Below, in pieces: positions 15,797 through 24,467 of a stretch of DNA of 64,000 bases. The first letter of the stretch is position 1; each line of letters starts with the position of its first letter. The stretch is taken from assembly GCA_012840355.1 (NCBI GenBank), contig DULN01000006.1, forward strand, positions 193,514 to 257,513, written 5' to 3'. Position numbers and translations under genes: made by a program. The notes beneath the pieces are model-generated. The model made no database searches, was not told the origin of the DNA, and was given only the letters and a program-made list of their open reading frames with translations. The stretch comes from Clostridiales bacterium (GTDB lineage Bacteria; Bacillota; Clostridia; Oscillospirales; CAG-272).

Positions 15797-17224
15797 TTAT
15801 GCGACGTTTGTACTATCGGCAAGCGCGCCTTTGCCTTGCTCGGTGACGGGCATAATCCATTTGCGCGACTTAAAGCGTCGGATGCATAGTATAAACTTCA
15901 TGCAATCCTCGCCGAGCGCCATTGTCAGGTAAACGGCGAGGAAGGGAAGCTTCAGAACAAACGCAGCGATCGCAGTCAGCGGCAGCGCTATGCACCACAC
16001 GCAGAAAAGGTCGTACTTCATGCCGGTCAAAGTGTCGCCGCCTGAACGAAAAATGCCGACTATCATAATATAAGGGATGTTGCGGAACGGTACAATGATG
16101 CCGTATATCACAATAATCCCGGCGGCGGTGGCGAGCGTTGCCTCGCTGAGGTTTCCGCCGGTGTTGAAAAACGCGACTATCTGGTGGCGGAAGGCAATTG
16201 AGGCCATACCGACGACAAACGAGATAAGCGGTATAATGACGGCAAACCTCAACGCGTCGCGGTAGGCTTCCTCGGGCTTGCCCGAGCCTATAGCCTTGCC
16301 GACAATCACACAGCAGGCGTTGCACAGGCCGACATAAAGCACGAACGCCATGCCTTCAAACGTGCGGAAGATTGTGACGCCGGTGTAATATTGGTAGCCG
16401 AGATTGCCGAATATGACATTGTATAGAACCGTTCCGAGCGCCCACAAAAACTCATTTCCTACCACCGGCGTGGCGACTTTGTAAAAGCGGGCGAGCAGCT
16501 GCCGGTCGAAGCCAAAAATCTCGCGCAGCGGCGCGCGCGCAGTGTTTTTTGTCGCAAACGACACGGCAAATATGAACACCGCACCGGTCCAGACCGAGAT
16601 GGCAGTCGCTATAGCCGCACCGGCGACGCCCATCGCGGGCGCGCCAAGCTTGCCGAAGATGAGGATGTAGTTAAGAATTATGTTTTCTATTGTTGTAATA
16701 AGGCTAACATACATCGGCAGCCTTACATGCTCAGTCGAACGAAGCACCGCCGAAAAAGTATATGTCAGCGCATAAGCGGGGAAAACGAAGCTTAGCCAGA
16801 AAAGATACGTCGCGCCTGAGCGGATAACCTCGGGATTGTCGTTGAAAAGCCGGATGACAAACTCCGGCGCGCAAAGAGCTACAACGCCGAAAATAAAAGA
16901 TACGGCTAGCGTGTGTATAAGCGTGATGCCGTAAATATTGTTGATTTTCCGCTTGTCGCGCACACCCCAATACTGTGCAAAAAACACCGAGGCGCCCGAA
17001 GTCAGCCCGAACAGCGCGAGCTGCATAAGCCAGCTCCACTGCGTAGCCATGCCGACCGATGAAAGCGCCACGTCGCCAAGGTTTGAAACCATCAGCGTGT
17101 CGACGAGCGAGTAGATGCTGGAGAGAAGGTTTTGGAATGAAATCGGAAGCGCGAGCTTTAGCGCGCGCGCCCAAAAATCCTTGTCTCCAAGATATTTGTT
17201 GACTAGTGCTTTTGTAGTCGTCAT
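15797..17224 (-). CDS. MATE family efflux transporter
   Basis: A 475-residue multidrug/Na+ or H+ antiporter-like protein with the expected 12 hydrophobic segments in two halves. The opening LALPISFQNLLSSIYSLVDTLMVSNLGDVALSSVG is the MATE signature region, seen here in residues 24-58. QYWG and GKAIGSG mark equivalent points of the two halves. The C-terminus is short and basic. No ribosome binding site lies close to the ATG (a GAGG is 17 bp away), so translation may be weak or the start slightly different. Substrate unknown. Confidence 0.92.
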   Translation of the reverse strand: MTTTKALVNKYLGDKDFWARALKLALPISFQNLLSSIYSLVDTLMVSNLGDVALSSVGMATQWSWLMQLALFGLTSGASVFFAQYWGVRDKRKINNIYGITLIHTLAVSFIFGVVALCAPEFVIRLFNDNPEVIRSGATYLFWLSFVFPAYALTYTFSAVLRSTEHVRLPMYVSLITTIENIILNYILIFGKLGAPAMGVAGAAIATAISVWTGAVFIFAVSFATKNTARAPLREIFGFDRQLLARFYKVATPVVGNEFLWALGTVLYNVIFGNLGYQYYTGVTIFRTFEGMAFVLYVGLCNACCVIVGKAIGSGKPEEAYRDALRFAVIIPLISFVVGMASIAFRHQIVAFFNTGGNLSEATLATAAGIIVIYGIIVPFRNIPYIMIVGIFRSGGDTLTGMKYDLFCVWCIALPLTAIAAFVLKLPFLAVYLTMALGEDCMKFILCIRRFKSRKWIMPVTEQGKGALADSTNVA

Positions 17225-17285
17225 AAAGTTTTGTCTTAATCCTCGGATGAAATTAATTTATTAAAGTACTAAAGGGCAAAATGTA

Positions 17286-17320
17286 ACCGCCGGTTTTAGG
17301 CATCTGCCAAAAACGGCGGT
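17286..17320 (-). terminator. Long hairpin between importer operon and MATE gene
   Basis: ACCGCCG/CGGCGGT with TTTT/AAAA and GGCA/TGCC stacked inside, one bulge and one mismatch. The minus strand continues TACATTTTGCCCTTT, a weak U-tract. It could end the upstream importer operon. Confidence 0.45.
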
Positions 17321-17373
17321 GTTATGCTTTAGCAAGTGCCAACGCCCGAAACCGGGCATGTTTTTTAGGCAAA

Positions 17374-18357
17374 TCAGCGTTCCTCGCGGTAGTAGTTTAC
17401 GCCGCAGGACGCGGGCTGAGCGCCTTCGCGCTTGCGGGTAATTGAGGTTATAATCAGCACAACCGCAGTCACGAGGAAAGGGAGCATTACATAAATCGCG
17501 TTGGGTATTGACGACAAGAACGATAGCGCCGGGAACTCGGCAGCGAAATCGCCCGCGCGGACCTGGAAGATCGTAAACGCGCCGAACACAAGCGAGCCGA
17601 GTATCGCTTTCGCAGGGCTCCAGCTCGCAAAAATTACGAGCGCGACTGCGATCCAGCCTTGGCCGTTGACGCAGCCGTTGTTCCAAACGCCGTTGCCGTT
17701 CAAAAGCGATATATACGCCCCGCCAATCCCGCATATGCCGCCTCCGAGCAGTATATTCACGTATTTTATCAGCGTGACGTTAAGACCGGACGCGTCGGCA
17801 GCAGCGGGGTTTTCGCCAGTCGCGCGAAGGTATAGACCCGCGCGAGTGAATTTGATATACGCCCATGACAAAATGGCTATTATAATCGCGAGGTATACCA
17901 AAATGTTGTGCGAAAACAGCGCCCGCCCGAGATAGGGTATATCGGAAAGCAGCGGTATTTGGATTTCGGCGAGTTTTGCCGAAAACTTAGCTGAAAGCTT
18001 CGGCGCGCCGCCTTTGGTCGCGGCGATGAGCATCTCGCCAAAGAAGTTTGCAAAGCCTGTTCCGAAAATGGTCAGCGTAAGGCCGGTCACGTTTTGGTTG
18101 GCTTTGAGCGTGACCGTTAAAAACGCATATATCAGCGAGCCGAGCACGCCAGCGCCGAATGCCGCAAGCAGCGAGAGCAGAAGGCTTTCGGTGTAAAATC
18201 CCACCAAAAACCCGACAAATGCGCCCATATACATTAGCCCTTCGACACCAAGGTTGAGATTTCCCGCTTTTTCGGTGATAATCTCGCCGGTAGTACCGAA
18301 TAGCAGCGGCGTTCCGGCTTTAATCGCGGCAAAAAGGAAGTTTACAATCGTATTCAT
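17374..18357 (-). CDS. ABC importer permease, BMP (nucleoside) type, second subunit
   Basis: A 327-residue BPD_transp_2 permease with about eight to nine hydrophobic helices. GTTGEIITEKAGNLNLGVEGLMYMGAFVGF at residues 20-49 is the conserved N-terminal segment of YufQ/NupQ-like subunits. The ATG overlaps the stop of the preceding permease gene (ATGA), so the pair is translationally coupled. With the upstream permease, ATPase and BMP lipoprotein it forms a complete importer likely to carry nucleosides or purines. Confidence 0.9.
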   Translation of the reverse strand: MNTIVNFLFAAIKAGTPLLFGTTGEIITEKAGNLNLGVEGLMYMGAFVGFLVGFYTESLLLSLLAAFGAGVLGSLIYAFLTVTLKANQNVTGLTLTIFGTGFANFFGEMLIAATKGGAPKLSAKFSAKLAEIQIPLLSDIPYLGRALFSHNILVYLAIIIAILSWAYIKFTRAGLYLRATGENPAAADASGLNVTLIKYVNILLGGGICGIGGAYISLLNGNGVWNNGCVNGQGWIAVALVIFASWSPAKAILGSLVFGAFTIFQVRAGDFAAEFPALSFLSSIPNAIYVMLPFLVTAVVLIITSITRKREGAQPASCGVNYYREER

Positions 18358-19493
18358 TTATTTTCGCCTCCCGGAGCCGCCGCGGTATGGGATTTTATGC
18401 TTTGTTTAGAACGAAACACGATTTTGTAGTTTGTAAAGAACATGGCGCCGAGTACTGTAAAGAGTATAATTCCTTGAAGGATATCCGAAACGGCGGACGA
18501 TAGCCCGTATGTCGACTCAGCCACGCCGCAGCCTTTGTCTAGCATTCCTATGAGCGTTGCCACCGCGACTGTTGTAATCGGGCTGAGATTCGCAAGCCAC
18601 ACGACTATAATCGCGGTAAAGCCGACGCCACCAGCAATTCCCATTGAGAGCGTGTGGGTCGTCGCCTCGCCCGAAACCTGAAGCATTCCGCCAAGCCCGG
18701 CTATCGCGCCCGAAAGGAACATCGTGCGCATTATAACGGCGTTTACGTTCATGCCGGCGTAGCGCGCGGTGTTGACGCTGTCGCCAACGACGGCGATTTC
18801 ATAGCCGTGTTTGGTACGCTTTAGGTAAATTGTCATAAAGATGACAAGCAAGACTGCTACAATCCAGCTGATGTCCACCCCGAATAGCTGGTCAAGCCAA
18901 GCGCGCTCGGGGAATTTCGCAATTTTCGGGAAGCCGCCCGCCGCGGGGTCGCGCCATGGCCCGTCGCGCAGGTATTGGATGATATAAAGCGCGATGTAGT
19001 TGAGCATCAGGGTGAGGAGCGTCTCATTTGTGCCAAACTTGCACTTGAAAAACGCGGGGATAAGCGCCCAAATCCCCCCGCCGATTATTCCTGCGATTGC
19101 CATAAGGAGCATTAGCGGCAGGTGGGGTATGCCTTCAGGGAAGAAAAGCGCGACATATGAAGCAAACACTGCGCCCATTATAAACTGCCCCTCGCCGCCT
19201 ATATTCCAAAACTTCATTCTAAACGCGGGAATGACCGCGATAGAAGCAATAAGCAGCGGGATGACGATGCGGATGAGCGACTTTACAGACAGCGCCGAGC
19301 GGAAGCAGCCTACAATGACTGTGCCGTAAAACGACACTGGATTTATGCCCATGCAGGCGATGAGTATTCCGCCGGCGACAATCGCTATGAGCACTGCGTA
19401 AAGGTTTAAAATGAAAATTTCGCCACGCGTCATCTCCACGCGCTTTACGATATGGAAACGCGGCATATGGGTACCTGTGGCTGCTTTATTCAT
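18354..19493 (-). CDS. ABC importer permease, BMP (nucleoside) type, first subunit
   Basis: A 379-residue BPD_transp_2 permease of the YufP/NupP type, with a long hydrophobic domain containing FRMKFWNIGGEGQFIMGAVFA at about 87-107, the hallmark region of these subunits. The frame opens at 19514, but GAGG lies 9 bp before the ATG at 19493, which is preferred; the first residues still lie before the ATPase stop codon, so translation is coupled. A basic C-terminal tail follows the last helix. Confidence 0.9.
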   Translation of the reverse strand: MNKAATGTHMPRFHIVKRVEMTRGEIFILNLYAVLIAIVAGGILIACMGINPVSFYGTVIVGCFRSALSVKSLIRIVIPLLIASIAVIPAFRMKFWNIGGEGQFIMGAVFASYVALFFPEGIPHLPLMLLMAIAGIIGGGIWALIPAFFKCKFGTNETLLTLMLNYIALYIIQYLRDGPWRDPAAGGFPKIAKFPERAWLDQLFGVDISWIVAVLLVIFMTIYLKRTKHGYEIAVVGDSVNTARYAGMNVNAVIMRTMFLSGAIAGLGGMLQVSGEATTHTLSMGIAGGVGFTAIIVVWLANLSPITTVAVATLIGMLDKGCGVAESTYGLSSAVSDILQGIILFTVLGAMFFTNYKIVFRSKQSIKSHTAAAPGGENK

Positions 19494-21048
19494 TCGGAAC
19501 GACCTCCTCGCCATAACGCTCGTTTGTGGTTGCGCCGGCCATCAAAAGGCCGATCTGCTCCTTAGTAGCGGTGCGTGCGTTTAAAATTCCGGTGACTTTA
19601 CCATGGCACAGCACCATAATGCGGTCGCAAAGCTCGAGCATGACGTCGAGGTCCTCGCCGATGTAAAGCACGCCTACGCCGCGCTTTTTCTGCTCGTTAA
19701 GGGCGTCGTAAATGACATAAGAAGAGCCAATGTCAAGACCCCGAACCGGGTAGGCGGTGATAAGCACGCTCGGGTTTACATGAATCTCGCGCCCGAGCAG
19801 AACCTTCTGAACATTGCCGCCCGAGAGCATGCGGACGGGCTGGTTTATGCCTGATGTGACAATGTCAAGCTTCTTTATTACCTCTTTCGCCATCTCCTCC
19901 GCCGCTTTGCGTGGCGTAAAGGGAGATTTAGGGTCGCGATAGCTTTTGAGCATCATATTGTCGGCGATGTCGAGCGAGGCGGCAAGGCCCATGCCTAGCC
20001 TGTCCTCGGGGATAAACGACATCGAGATGCCGAGCTTAATAATCTCGCGCGGGGTTTTGCCCTCGATGTTTTCCTTTTTGTAAAGTATCGCGCCCTTTTT
20101 AATCGGGTGCAGGCCCGCGATTGTCTCGCAAAGCTCCTTTTGGCCGCTGCCGGCGACGCCGGCGACGCCGAGGATTTCCCCGCCGCGCAAAGAGAAGCTC
20201 ACATCGTCAAGGCGGGTAACGCCGTCCTCGTCCTCGACGGTCAGGTGATAGACGTTGAGCAGCCTTTCGGTCGGTTTTGTGTCGGGCCGCTCGATTTTAA
20301 GCGTCACGGGGCGGCCGACCATATACTCGGTCAGCTTTGCAGCATTTGTTTCGGATGTTTTGACCGTTGCGACCGATTCGCCGCGGCGCAGAATCGTCAC
20401 CCGGTCGCTGATCTCAAGCACTTCGTTGAGCTTGTGCGTTATAATGACGATTGCGCAGCCGTCATCGCGCATGCGGCGTAAAATCTCAAAAAGTCTTTGG
20501 GTTTCCTGCGGCGTCAGCACCGCCGTGGGCTCGTCGAGTATGAGGATGTTCGCGCCCCGGTAGAGCACCTTTAGTATCTCGACGGTCTGCTTTTCGGAGA
20601 CCGACATTTCGTAGATTTTCTTCTCGGGGTCGATATACATCCCATAGCGCTCAGCGACTTTTCTCGCCTCTTCAAAACGGTTGCGACGGAGCAAAAAGCC
20701 TTTCCCGGCTCCGAGTATGATGTTGTCAGCCGCGGTCAGCACGTCCACGAGCTTGAAATGCTGGTGGATCATGCCTATGCCCAGCCTTGTGGCGTCTTGG
20801 GGCGACCTAATGAAAACCTCATTTCCGTTGACATAAATGCGTCCGCTGTCGGGATGGTAAATGCCCGACAGCATGTTCATCAGCGTGGTCTTGCCCGAGC
20901 CGTTTTCGCCGAGCAGCGCCAAAATTTCACCACGCCGAATAATTAAGTCTATATTGTTGTTAGCTATAACGCTTCCGAAAGCTTTTGTAATGCCGCGCAG
21001 CTCGATTGCTATCTCGCCGCGTGCGGAGACGTTTGTGACGGTGTCCAC
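19486..21048 (-). CDS. ABC importer ATP-binding protein, BMP (nucleoside) type
   Basis: A 520-residue tandem ABC ATPase of the RbsA/YufO class. The first domain has GENGSGKTT and ILILDEPTAVLTPQE. The second has GVAGSGQKE (Walker A lacking the Lys-Ser/Thr, as usual for this class), the signature LSGGNVQK and a degenerate Walker B (SVLITAYPVRGLDIG), where D-E is replaced by A-Y. The best start is GTG 21048, with GGGAG 7 bp upstream; the frame to 21096 has no binding site. It energises the two downstream permeases. Confidence 0.9.
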   Translation of the reverse strand: MDTVTNVSARGEIAIELRGITKAFGSVIANNNIDLIIRRGEILALLGENGSGKTTLMNMLSGIYHPDSGRIYVNGNEVFIRSPQDATRLGIGMIHQHFKLVDVLTAADNIILGAGKGFLLRRNRFEEARKVAERYGMYIDPEKKIYEMSVSEKQTVEILKVLYRGANILILDEPTAVLTPQETQRLFEILRRMRDDGCAIVIITHKLNEVLEISDRVTILRRGESVATVKTSETNAAKLTEYMVGRPVTLKIERPDTKPTERLLNVYHLTVEDEDGVTRLDDVSFSLRGGEILGVAGVAGSGQKELCETIAGLHPIKKGAILYKKENIEGKTPREIIKLGISMSFIPEDRLGMGLAASLDIADNMMLKSYRDPKSPFTPRKAAEEMAKEVIKKLDIVTSGINQPVRMLSGGNVQKVLLGREIHVNPSVLITAYPVRGLDIGSSYVIYDALNEQKKRGVGVLYIGEDLDVMLELCDRIMVLCHGKVTGILNARTATKEQIGLLMAGATTNERYGEEVVPNE

Positions 21049-21075
21049 GAAAACTCTCCCGTAAAATAAATGTTG

Positions 21076-21153
21076 GGCGGCGCGAAAAAAGGGCATAGCG
21101 CCGCCTTTTTTGACCTTACGGTCTGGACCCGAGCGGGGAGGGCCCCGCCCGGG
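21076..21153 (-). other. Two strong intercistronic hairpins after the BMP gene
   Basis: GGCGGCGC/GCGCCGCC (21076-21083 with 21098-21105) and CCCG..CGGGG-AGG-CCCCG.CCGGG (21128-21153). Neither has a proper U-tract on the coding (minus) strand. They probably stabilise the abundant binding-protein mRNA or attenuate transcription into the ATPase gene. Confidence 0.6.
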
Positions 21154-21171
21154 ATTTTATTTTCCAAAGCC

Positions 21172-22329
21172 TTAAGCTTCGATGATGTTCTTGTAGTACC
21201 AGTTGATACCGAAGGCGATAGTCTTGTCATCGAGGCACGAGCCGCCGGCTTCGACTATGACGTTGCCCTTGTTGTCTACGAGCGCCTCGTCAACGACGGT
21301 GACATTCGTGCCGTCGACTTTAATCTGCTTACCGTCGAACACTTCGAACTTGCCATCAATAATGAGCTGCCTTACCTGGTCAATAATCTCTTTTGTGCCG
21401 GGCTCGCAGTTGTCGGACAGCGGCGATATGTCGATGAAGCCTTCCTTTAAGCCGCCGAAGTAGTTGCCGAAGGACTGCCACTTGCCGTTAAGTACCGCTT
21501 CGACTGCGCTGGTGTAGTAGACGCCCCAGTTCCAAATCGGAGCGGTGAGGTGGGCCTTGGGAGCGTCTTTGGTCATGTCGGAGTTGTAGCCGCAGCCCCA
21601 AACGCCGCGCTTTTCAGCAGCAAGCTGAGGAGCGGTCGTGTCGCAGTGCTGAGCGATGACGTCGCAGCCGAGGTCGAGCAGAGCTTCAGCCGCCTGGCTT
21701 TCAAGGTCGACGCTGAACCAGGTGTTTGTAACCTTTACATAAACCACCGCATCGGGGTTGACTGCCGCGATACCCTTCGCGAAGGCGTCAAGACCGCCGG
21801 TAACCTCGGCGTTGTCGATGCCCATCGCGGCGACATAGCCTATTTTGTTAGTCTTGGTCTTAAGGCCTGCGGCTATGCCCGCGAGGTAGCGAGCCTGATA
21901 GATGCGGCCAAAGTAGTTGTTGAAGTTCTTGTCGTTGGACATGTAGCCGGAGCAATGCGAGAAGATAACGTCGGGATATTGCTCGGCAAGGGCAGCCATG
22001 GTTTCCATGTAGCCCCAGCTTGTGCCAAAAATGATCTTGCATCCCGCTTCGATGCATTCCTCAATCGCGGTTTTTGTTGCTGCCGCATCGTCGTCGGGTA
22101 CGTTATTCTTGCGGATGATCTGGGAATCCTTAAGTCCGAGGTTTTGCTGCATCGCAATTATTCCCTGATCATGCGCGTAGGTATAACCGGCGCCGGCGCC
22201 CGGATCGCCAATGTGGATAACGCCGATTTTGATTTCATCGGCGGAGATGGACGAATCCGAGCACGACGGCAGTACCATGGCGCAAACAAGAAGCGCCAAA
22301 GCCATGACGATCGAGACAATTTGCTTCAT
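21172..22329 (-). CDS. BMP family nucleoside-binding lipoprotein
   Basis: A 385-residue extracellular solute-binding lipoprotein. The signal peptide ends in the lipobox VLPSC (Cys about 23). Family features are IKIGVIHIGDPGAGAGYTYAHDQGI (33-57), the ADE-like linker, the segment VIFSHCSGYMSN, and YIAG-like ARYLAGIAAGLKT. BMP proteins feed class BMP/YufOPQ importers, in characterised cases with nucleosides. The ATG at 22329 (GGAGG at 10 bp) is preferred over the TTG two codons earlier. Located between xpt and the transporter subunits, which supports a purine substrate. Confidence 0.92.
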   Translation of the reverse strand: MKQIVSIVMALALLVCAMVLPSCSDSSISADEIKIGVIHIGDPGAGAGYTYAHDQGIIAMQQNLGLKDSQIIRKNNVPDDDAAATKTAIEECIEAGCKIIFGTSWGYMETMAALAEQYPDVIFSHCSGYMSNDKNFNNYFGRIYQARYLAGIAAGLKTKTNKIGYVAAMGIDNAEVTGGLDAFAKGIAAVNPDAVVYVKVTNTWFSVDLESQAAEALLDLGCDVIAQHCDTTAPQLAAEKRGVWGCGYNSDMTKDAPKAHLTAPIWNWGVYYTSAVEAVLNGKWQSFGNYFGGLKEGFIDISPLSDNCEPGTKEIIDQVRQLIIDGKFEVFDGKQIKVDGTNVTVVDEALVDNKGNVIVEAGGSCLDDKTIAFGINWYYKNIIEA

Positions 22330-22435
22330 TGCCAAAAATCCTCCAAATTTAAGCCATACGGCTTTATTTTAGCAAAAATATTAAATTAGCACATGCCCGG
22401 CTATGCTTGTCCGAGCGGCATTGCGCAAAAAGCCG

Positions 22436-22469
22436 GCAAAAATGCCGCATAGCCTTTCAGCGCGGCATC
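22436..22469 (-). terminator. Terminator of xpt
   Basis: On the minus strand ATGCCGC...GCGGCAT encloses a 13-nt loop and is followed by TTTTTG. Confidence 0.7.
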
Positions 22470-22514
22470 GCCAAAGAGGCTTTTTATAATAATAAATTGT
22501 AAGTATGAGACTGC

Positions 22515-23087
22515 CTACTCGCGGAATTTGATGTTGCCTTCGCTCATGCTGTCAATTATAGCCAGCGACTCAATCCTAAACCCGCGGGCGCGCAGTTCGT
22601 CGCCGCCGCCCTGGAAGCCTTTTTCAATCGCGATAGCCGCCCCGACAATTTCGGCATCGGCGTCGGAGCAAATCCTGAAAAGCCCGTCAAGCGCGTTGCC
22701 GTATGCCAGAAAATCGTCGACCACGAGCACACGCTCATGCGCATTGAGGCAATCCTTTTCGACGACGAGGTCAAAATCCCGCCCGTGCGTGTACGAAGCC
22801 ACGCGCGCGGTATAGACGTTTTCAGAGAGGTTTTTCGTTGCCGCTTTTTTGGCGAAAACCATGGGAACGCCGAACTCGTACGCGACCGCGAAAGCGAGCG
22901 GTATGCCTGAGGCTTCCACGGTCAGCACTTTGTTTACTTGGGCATCCCCAAAACGCGACTTGATCTCGCGCGCCATTTCAAAAGTAAACGCGGGATCGAC
23001 CATGTGGTTTAAAAAGCTGCCGACTTTCAGCACATTGCCGGGAAGGACTTTCCCATCGCGCAGTATGCGTTCTTTAAGCTTTTTCAT
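22515..23087 (-). CDS. xpt: Xanthine phosphoribosyltransferase
   Basis: Converts xanthine plus PRPP to XMP in purine salvage. 190 residues, the usual length. The N-terminus MKKLKERILRDGKVLPGNVLKV and LNHMVDP are characteristic of Xpt (shown here in parts 1-22). KVLTVEASGIPLA holds the substrate region, and the PRPP-binding loop is VLVVDDFLAYGNAL (about 119-132). The ATG at 23087 follows AAGGAATGCATT; the frame to 23120 would begin upstream of the transcription start. I find no purine riboswitch in the short leader, unlike the B. subtilis xpt. The neighbouring BMP importer probably supplies its substrate. Confidence 0.95.
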   Translation of the reverse strand: MKKLKERILRDGKVLPGNVLKVGSFLNHMVDPAFTFEMAREIKSRFGDAQVNKVLTVEASGIPLAFAVAYEFGVPMVFAKKAATKNLSENVYTARVASYTHGRDFDLVVEKDCLNAHERVLVVDDFLAYGNALDGLFRICSDADAEIVGAAIAIEKGFQGGGDELRARGFRIESLAIIDSMSEGNIKFRE

Positions 23088-23111
23088 AATGCATTCCTTT
23101 TCACGCAGAAA

Positions 23112-23140
23112 ATTATACAATAAATATGTTAATTTTGCAA
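23112..23140 (-). promoter_or_regulatory. Promoter of xpt
   Basis: On the minus strand: TTGCAA (complement of 23135-23140), 17 bp, TATAAT (complement of 23112-23117). Confidence 0.75.
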
Positions 23141-23209
23141 ATAGCCAAAATATAAGAATTTATTCACTTTATATTGTGAAAATTCTATGTAATATACTTA
23201 TCCCCAAAC

Positions 23210-23247
23210 GGAAAAACGCGCAACCCGCTTTTAGCGGGCATTGCGCG
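23210..23247 (-). terminator. Terminator of the ECF S-component gene
   Basis: On the minus strand GCGCAATGCCCGC-TAAAA-GCGGGTTGCGC followed by GTTTTTCC. Confidence 0.85.
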
Positions 23248-23249
23248 CA

Positions 23250-23873
23250 TTAAGGCTCTCCGGCTCTATTTTGAGGTGCAAAACGCTTTTTTGCATATTC
23301 GAGCAGGAAAGTTACGGTGGGGCTAAGGACAAGGTTAACCGCCAGCTCAAGCAGGAAATTGAGCCCTATAAGCCCGAGGAAAATAAAAGCGGTTACATCA
23401 TCAAACCCGGCGCCCGCTGCCCACTCGCTGAGCGTGGGCAAGAAGAATATGTAGCAACCGAGTACAAAAATGCCGGTGTTTACAATAGGCGCAGCCGCAG
23501 CCGCCGCCACGGTCGCGGCAAACGAGTTTTTGCCTGCAAGCAGCTTATAGACATACCCTGCGGCGATACCCGCAAGCGTGCCTTTTGCTATAACCGTGAT
23601 GACGGTGCCGGGGATGCTAACGGCCAAAAAAGGCCCCGCGTCTGTCAAAAGCACGACGACGCTGAACACAAATCCCAGCCAGCCGCCGGCGAGCGGGTGT
23701 ATCATCGCCGCACCGATGACAATCGGCAAAAGGACTAGCGATATCGAGAATGTTCCAAAGCGTATGTTGGCTCCGACAGCTTGGAGCACGATGACAATTG
23801 CCGTCAATATCCCAAGAAGGGTTATATTGAAGACATTTACTTTTCTTTTGTTTCCGCTACCCGTTACGCCCAA
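23250..23873 (-). CDS. ECF transporter S component (substrate-binding membrane subunit)
   Basis: A 207-residue hydrophobic protein with about six helices. ITLLGILTAIVIVLQAVGA and FGTFSISLVLLPIVIGAAMI are typical of the vitamin-binding S components of group II ECF transporters. No ATPase or T component is in the window, consistent with a shared ECF module elsewhere. The start is TTG 23873, with GGAGG 8 bp upstream. No riboswitch is seen in the roughly 75-nt leader, so the vitamin cannot be named. Confidence 0.85.
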   Translation of the reverse strand: MGVTGSGNKRKVNVFNITLLGILTAIVIVLQAVGANIRFGTFSISLVLLPIVIGAAMIHPLAGGWLGFVFSVVVLLTDAGPFLAVSIPGTVITVIAKGTLAGIAAGYVYKLLAGKNSFAATVAAAAAAPIVNTGIFVLGCYIFFLPTLSEWAAGAGFDDVTAFIFLGLIGLNFLLELAVNLVLSPTVTFLLEYAKKRFAPQNRAGEP

Positions 23874-23954
23874 TTCACTAACCTCCGTTTGATGCTAGAA
23901 AGCAAAGTCAAATAATTTGGTTAATAAATATTTGAATGTGTACTATATTAGTAG

Positions 23955-23983
23955 ATTATACATATTGCACAGCGGTTTGTCAA
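23955..23983 (-). promoter_or_regulatory. Consensus promoter of the ECF S-component gene
   Basis: On the minus strand: TTGACA (complement of 23978-23983), 17 bp, TATAAT (complement of 23955-23960). Confidence 0.88.
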
Positions 23984-24027
23984 TAAATCTATATCCAAAA
24001 TTGTGTAATAAAAATTCAAATAATCCC

Positions 24028-24056
24028 TTGACAAAATTATAGAAACGGTGTATTAT
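24028..24056 (+). promoter_or_regulatory. Promoter of the GntR-ABC operon
   Basis: TTGACA (24028-24033), 17 bp, TATTAT (24051-24056). Confidence 0.85.
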
Positions 24057-24069
24057 TGTAATAGTACAC
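24048..24069. promoter_or_regulatory. Palindromic operator on the -10 box, probable GntR autoregulatory site
   Basis: GTGTATTATT-GT-AATAGTACAC: two 10-bp arms with one mismatch, covering the -10 box and start point. The GTGTA...TACAC ends resemble the inverted-repeat operators of YtrA-subfamily GntR repressors. Confidence 0.65.
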
Positions 24070-24104
24070 TAAGTCATTAATACAGCGGCAAGGGGGTGTA
24101 ATTT

Positions 24105-24467
24105 ATAGCTTGGAAACTCAGCGGAGAGCGCCCTATTTACCTTCAGCTTGCCGAGCAGATAAGGCTGCGGATTATCTCGGGCAAATACGCGCCGGGCGAT
24201 AGGCTGCCTTCTGTGCGCGACCTAGCAGCTGAGGCGTCGGTCAACCCGAATACGATGCAGCGGGCGCTTGTCGAGCTTGAAGAGTGCGGCTTGGTGATAA
24301 CGCAGGGCACGCTGGGGCGCATTGTTACGGAAGACAAAAACGTAATCCTTGCCGAGCGCGAGAAAATCGCGAGAAGCTATGCAGCCGAGCTTGCTTTGAA
24401 AATGAGCGAGCTTGGACTTACCGAAGAAGAAATAAGCTTTTATATTAAGGAGGCACTGAAAAAATGA
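24105..24467 (+). CDS. YtrA-subfamily GntR regulator, apparent AUA start codon
   Basis: A 120-residue repressor with an N-terminal GntR winged helix (about 8-75: RPIYLQLAEQIRLRI, GDRLPSVRDLA, NPNTMQRALVELE) and the short C-terminal dimerisation helix of the YtrA subfamily. The helix-turn-helix begins at codon 24111, yet the only codons between it and the upstream in-frame stop (24099-24101) are TTT ATA GCT. No ATG, GTG or TTG exists before 24213, which would remove half the DNA-binding domain. A strong AAGGGGG site lies 8 bp before the ATA, and initiation there gives M-A-W-K-L, matching family N-termini. Hence AUA is probably the start. It overlaps the next gene by 4 bp (ATGA) and likely controls it. 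Confidence 0.8.
   Translation: MAWKLSGERPIYLQLAEQIRLRIISGKYAPGDRLPSVRDLAAEASVNPNTMQRALVELEECGLVITQGTLGRIVTEDKNVILAEREKIARSYAAELALKMSELGLTEEEISFYIKEALKK

Noticed and set aside
23088..23160. Purine riboswitch expected before xpt
   Set aside because: The predicted leader is only about 20 nt and lacks the three-way-junction core sequences.
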